Source: an uncultured Anaerostipes sp.
GTDB taxonomy: Bacteria > Bacillota > Clostridia > Lachnospirales > Lachnospiraceae
Direction: 5' to 3'
NCBI GenBank assembly: GCA_900756035.1
Contig: CAAEIR010000142.1
Span: forward strand, 1 to 15,493
Length of the DNA stretch: 15,493 bases
The notes under the pieces were generated by a model, which searched no databases, was not told the DNA's origin, and saw only the letters and a list, made by a program, of their open reading frames with translations. Both the position numbers and the translations under genes were made by a program. Below, piece by piece: positions 13,674-15,493 of this stretch (position 1 is its first letter; each line of letters begins with the position of its first letter).

Positions 13674-14792
13674 TTAAAGAATTCTTCTCGCACAAACCGG
13701 TGTTCTGTAGTTTACACTGGAAATCTTAATTCCACCCTTAGGATAAGGTGCAGAATTGCTGGCATGAACTACCTGCCCTCCGCCAATGTACAGCGCAACG
13801 TGATTAATTCCGCCGCCATTTCCATAGAATACTAAGTCCCCCGGCTGAAGGCTGCTTGTAGAAACACTGACTCCATTGCCTGCCTGAGAACTTGAAGTCC
13901 GGCTGATGCCGTATCCAAACTTAGCATAAATCTGCTGGGTAAATCCGGAACAGTCGATTCCGTTCGTCAGACTGTTTCCTCCATAGCGATATGGATTTCC
14001 CACAAACTGCTGTGCGTAACTGGCAATCCGGCTTCCGGTAGCGGACCCTTTGGTAGAAGAGACTGATTTTGTTCCTGAGGATGAAGTTCCACTGTTTGAA
14101 GAACTGCCTTCAGACGAAATTTCTGCCTCTGAGGCAGTGCTTGTCTCTTGTGCAGCCCTTGCAGCAGCTTCCTTCGCAGCCTGCTCTTCACGCTTCTTTT
14201 GCTCCTCTGCCCTAATCTGTTTCACAGACTTGGCTTTTCCAAATTTATAAGTCACATTTGCGTAATCTTTGGAAACATATCCTGTCTTTCCATCAACTTT
14301 TACTTTCGCCCACTCTTCATTCTGATTCTTTACTTTCAACTTATCATCTTCTGAGACCAGGGCGATAATATCAGAATCCGTAGAAGCTTTTTGACGAACT
14401 CTTAAAGTTTCCGTCTGAACCTTAGCCACTTTTTTTACATTCTTTTCTGCAAATTGCTCCACGTCTTCCCCAAATACAAGATAATCATTTTTTACATATC
14501 CCGTAACATCACCAGATTTAATCTTGGACCATTCCTGCCCTTTTTCTAAGACAACGGCAATATTTCCTTTCTTCATCTTTCCAACAATTTTTGCATCTAA
14601 ACTTCCTTTTTTCCGAATATTTAAAGTCGTATTGGAATTGATATCCGCAACTGCCTTCTTTTCATATGCGCTCACTTTTTTTGACGCAGAATTTTCATTT
14701 TTCTTCTCGGCAGCTGTTGCCGGAGTCGTTACTAAAACCGATGCCGCCATCGCTGTAACCGCCATGGACAGTTTCATTTTCTTTGCTATCAT
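13674..14792 (-). CDS. Secreted SH3-domain NlpC/P60 peptidoglycan endopeptidase
   Basis: This 372-residue protein should cleave stem-peptide bonds in peptidoglycan outside the cell. A signal peptide spans about 1-28 (KKMKLSMAVTAMAASVLV, then TTPATAA). Two bacterial SH3 domains follow (about 46-106 and 121-182), each with the LNIRKKGS/LRVRQKAS and W(S/A)K(I/V)K...GYV pattern. An Ala/Glu/Lys helical stretch and a Ser/Gly/Thr-rich linker (about 185-252) connect to the NlpC/P60 domain (about 253-372). Its catalytic residues are present: C281 in DCSGF, H331 in INHVALY and H343 in VVHAS. AGGAGG 6 nt upstream supports the start. A near-consensus promoter and WalR-like repeats upstream suggest wall-stress or growth control. 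The gene is monocistronic, with its own terminator. Confidence 0.95.
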   Translation of the reverse strand: MIAKKMKLSMAVTAMAASVLVTTPATAAEKKNENSASKKVSAYEKKAVADINSNTTLNIRKKGSLDAKIVGKMKKGNIAVVLEKGQEWSKIKSGDVTGYVKNDYLVFGEDVEQFAEKNVKKVAKVQTETLRVRQKASTDSDIIALVSEDDKLKVKNQNEEWAKVKVDGKTGYVSKDYANVTYKFGKAKSVKQIRAEEQKKREEQAAKEAAARAAQETSTASEAEISSEGSSSNSGTSSSGTKSVSSTKGSATGSRIASYAQQFVGNPYRYGGNSLTNGIDCSGFTQQIYAKFGYGISRTSSSQAGNGVSVSTSSLQPGDLVFYGNGGGINHVALYIGGGQVVHASNSAPYPKGGIKISSVNYRTPVCARRIL

Positions 14793-14841
14793 TGTTCTCC
14801 TCCTGTAAATGTTACAATTATGTTAACTCGAACATGATTGT

Positions 14842-14869
14842 ATTATAGCACTTTCACGCCCTAAGTCAA
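14842..14869 (-). promoter_or_regulatory. Sigma-A promoter of the NlpC/P60 gene
   Basis: On the minus strand TTGACT (14864-14869) and TATAAT (14842-14847) are separated by 16 bp. The predicted leader is about 42 nt to the ATG at 14792. Confidence 0.8.
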
Positions 14870-14886
14870 CCTTTTATTTAATATTT

Positions 14887-14934
14887 TGTAATAATTTCGT
14901 AATATTTTTTAGATATTTTGTAACATTTTGTCAG
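14887..14934 (+). promoter_or_regulatory. WalR-like direct repeats upstream of the NlpC/P60 promoter
   Basis: TGTAAT-N5-CGTAAT (14887-14903) matches the WalR (YycF) consensus TGTWAH-N5-TGTWAH except for one base. Two more related hexamers follow: TGTAAC (14919-14924) and TGTCAG (14929-14934). Repeat starts are 11, 21 and 10 bp apart, so all lie on one face of the helix. They are just upstream of the -35. WalR controls NlpC/P60-type hydrolases in B. subtilis, which fits. The repeats read on the plus strand, opposite to the gene. Confidence 0.45.
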
Positions 14935-14952
14935 GATCTGGAACTTCCTGAC
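14930..14952. repeat. Short inverted repeat after the amidohydrolase gene
   Basis: GTCAGGA (14930-14936) and TCCTGAC (14946-14952) form a 7-bp stem with a 9-nt loop, one nt past the amidohydrolase stop codon. No U-tract follows on the minus strand, so termination would be weak. It overlaps the last WalR-like hexamer. Confidence 0.5.
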
Positions 14953-14953
14953 G

Positions 14954-15493
14954 CTATCGGAAAATTCTCCGGGTTATTTCCTCGGCTCTGGCATACACAA
15001 ACTCCGGATCACACCCAATCTGAAACTCTCCATTTTCATAGAGAACCTCCCCTGCCACCATCGTCATCTTTATATTTTGTTTACTGCCACTGTAAACAAG
15101 ATTCTTCTGCAAATGGTGAATCGGCCGCATATTCGGCTGCCACAGATCAATCATAATTATATCTGCCTGCTTTCCTTCTGCTAAAATATCACATTCTGTG
15201 AGATTCATGGCACGGGCTCCTCCCACAGTCGCCATTCGAAGTACTTCCTCACCGTCCACAACACCGGCATCTCCTTCTCGATACTTTGCCAGTGCCGTTA
15301 CCAAAAACATCTCCCGGAACATATCCAGACAATTATTGCTCGCCGGACCATCTGTTCCAATCGCCAGAGAAATCTCTTTTTCCATCATTCGATGAATTGG
15401 CGCAATGCCACTTGCCAACTTTAAGTTAGAAGCAGGATTCGTAATTACAGACATCTCCTTCGCCTTTAGAATCTCCAGATCCTCCTCCGTCAT
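14954..15493 (-). CDS. Amidohydrolase, MTA/SAH deaminase-like (C-terminal part, cut by window edge)
   Basis: The 180 codons present (179 residues plus stop) are the C-terminal part of a metal-dependent deaminase of the amidohydrolase superfamily. This family includes 5'-methylthioadenosine/S-adenosylhomocysteine and 5'-deoxyadenosine deaminases. The visible motifs are MSVITNPASNLKLASGIAP and AIGTDGPASNNCLDMFREM, with the catalytic metal-binding Asp in GTDG. The C-terminal beta-sandwich follows (LAEGKQADIIMIDL, VAGEVLYENG). Full members are about 430-440 residues, so the first 250 or so lie beyond the window. The ATG at the edge is an internal methionine, not the true start. The exact substrate cannot be fixed without the N-terminal HxH motif region. 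Confidence 0.9.
   Translation of the reverse strand: MTEEDLEILKAKEMSVITNPASNLKLASGIAPIHRMMEKEISLAIGTDGPASNNCLDMFREMFLVTALAKYREGDAGVVDGEEVLRMATVGGARAMNLTECDILAEGKQADIIMIDLWQPNMRPIHHLQKNLVYSGSKQNIKMTMVAGEVLYENGEFQIGCDPEFVYARAEEITRRIFR

Overview
The window looks like chromosome from an anaerobic, spore-forming Firmicute, most likely a Lachnospiraceae relative of Blautia, Dorea or Ruminococcus. The case rests on moderate-to-low GC, strong AGGAGG-type ribosome binding sites, a spoIIGA-sigE sporulation operon, a two-gene SufC/SufB-type iron-sulfur operon, a PreP-like M16C protease beside era-recO, and clostridial-style GH25 and NlpC/P60 wall hydrolases. I see no mobile element, CRISPR array or prophage. 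Most genes are on the minus strand.

Layout from left to right. A small XRE regulator (+) converges on recO, and the two share a bidirectional terminator. From 6717 down to 437 on the minus strand run sufC, a SufB-type scaffold gene, a 26-bp perfect palindrome, an M16C metalloprotease, era and recO. All are tightly packed and probably largely co-transcribed. To the right of a second strong hairpin lies a membrane-anchored GH25 lysozyme with Big2 and FN3-like domains, followed by sigE and spoIIGA. The spoIIGA gene has a sigma-A promoter with a stretched 21-bp spacer and an exact Spo0A box over the -35, which matches how B. subtilis spoIIG is controlled.

Between spoIIGA and the next operon is a short plus-strand relic that I read as the C-terminal part of a DNA-deoxyinosine glycosylase. 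Beyond it, nfo (endonuclease IV) and an MBL-fold hydrolase overlap by 4 nt and have their own consensus-like promoter. Divergent from nfo is a tRNA-Leu(AAG)/tRNA-Leu(CAG) operon with its own promoter and terminator. Next come an AraC-type regulator (+), a convergent XRE regulator (-) sharing its terminator, a secreted SH3-SH3-NlpC/P60 hydrolase with a near-consensus promoter and WalR-like repeats, and the 3' part of an adenosine-type amidohydrolase cut by the window edge.

Several starts were moved inward from the longest reading frame on ribosome-binding-site evidence: the M16C protease, sufB, sufC, sigE and the second XRE gene. The spoIIGA start was moved on promoter position. The best leads are the possibly leaderless, Spo0A-controlled spoIIGA; the minimal SufC/SufB pair with a cysteine-rich SufC tail; the glycosylase relic beside nfo; the WalR-like repeats at the NlpC/P60 gene; and the 10-codon ORF overlapping the lysozyme start.
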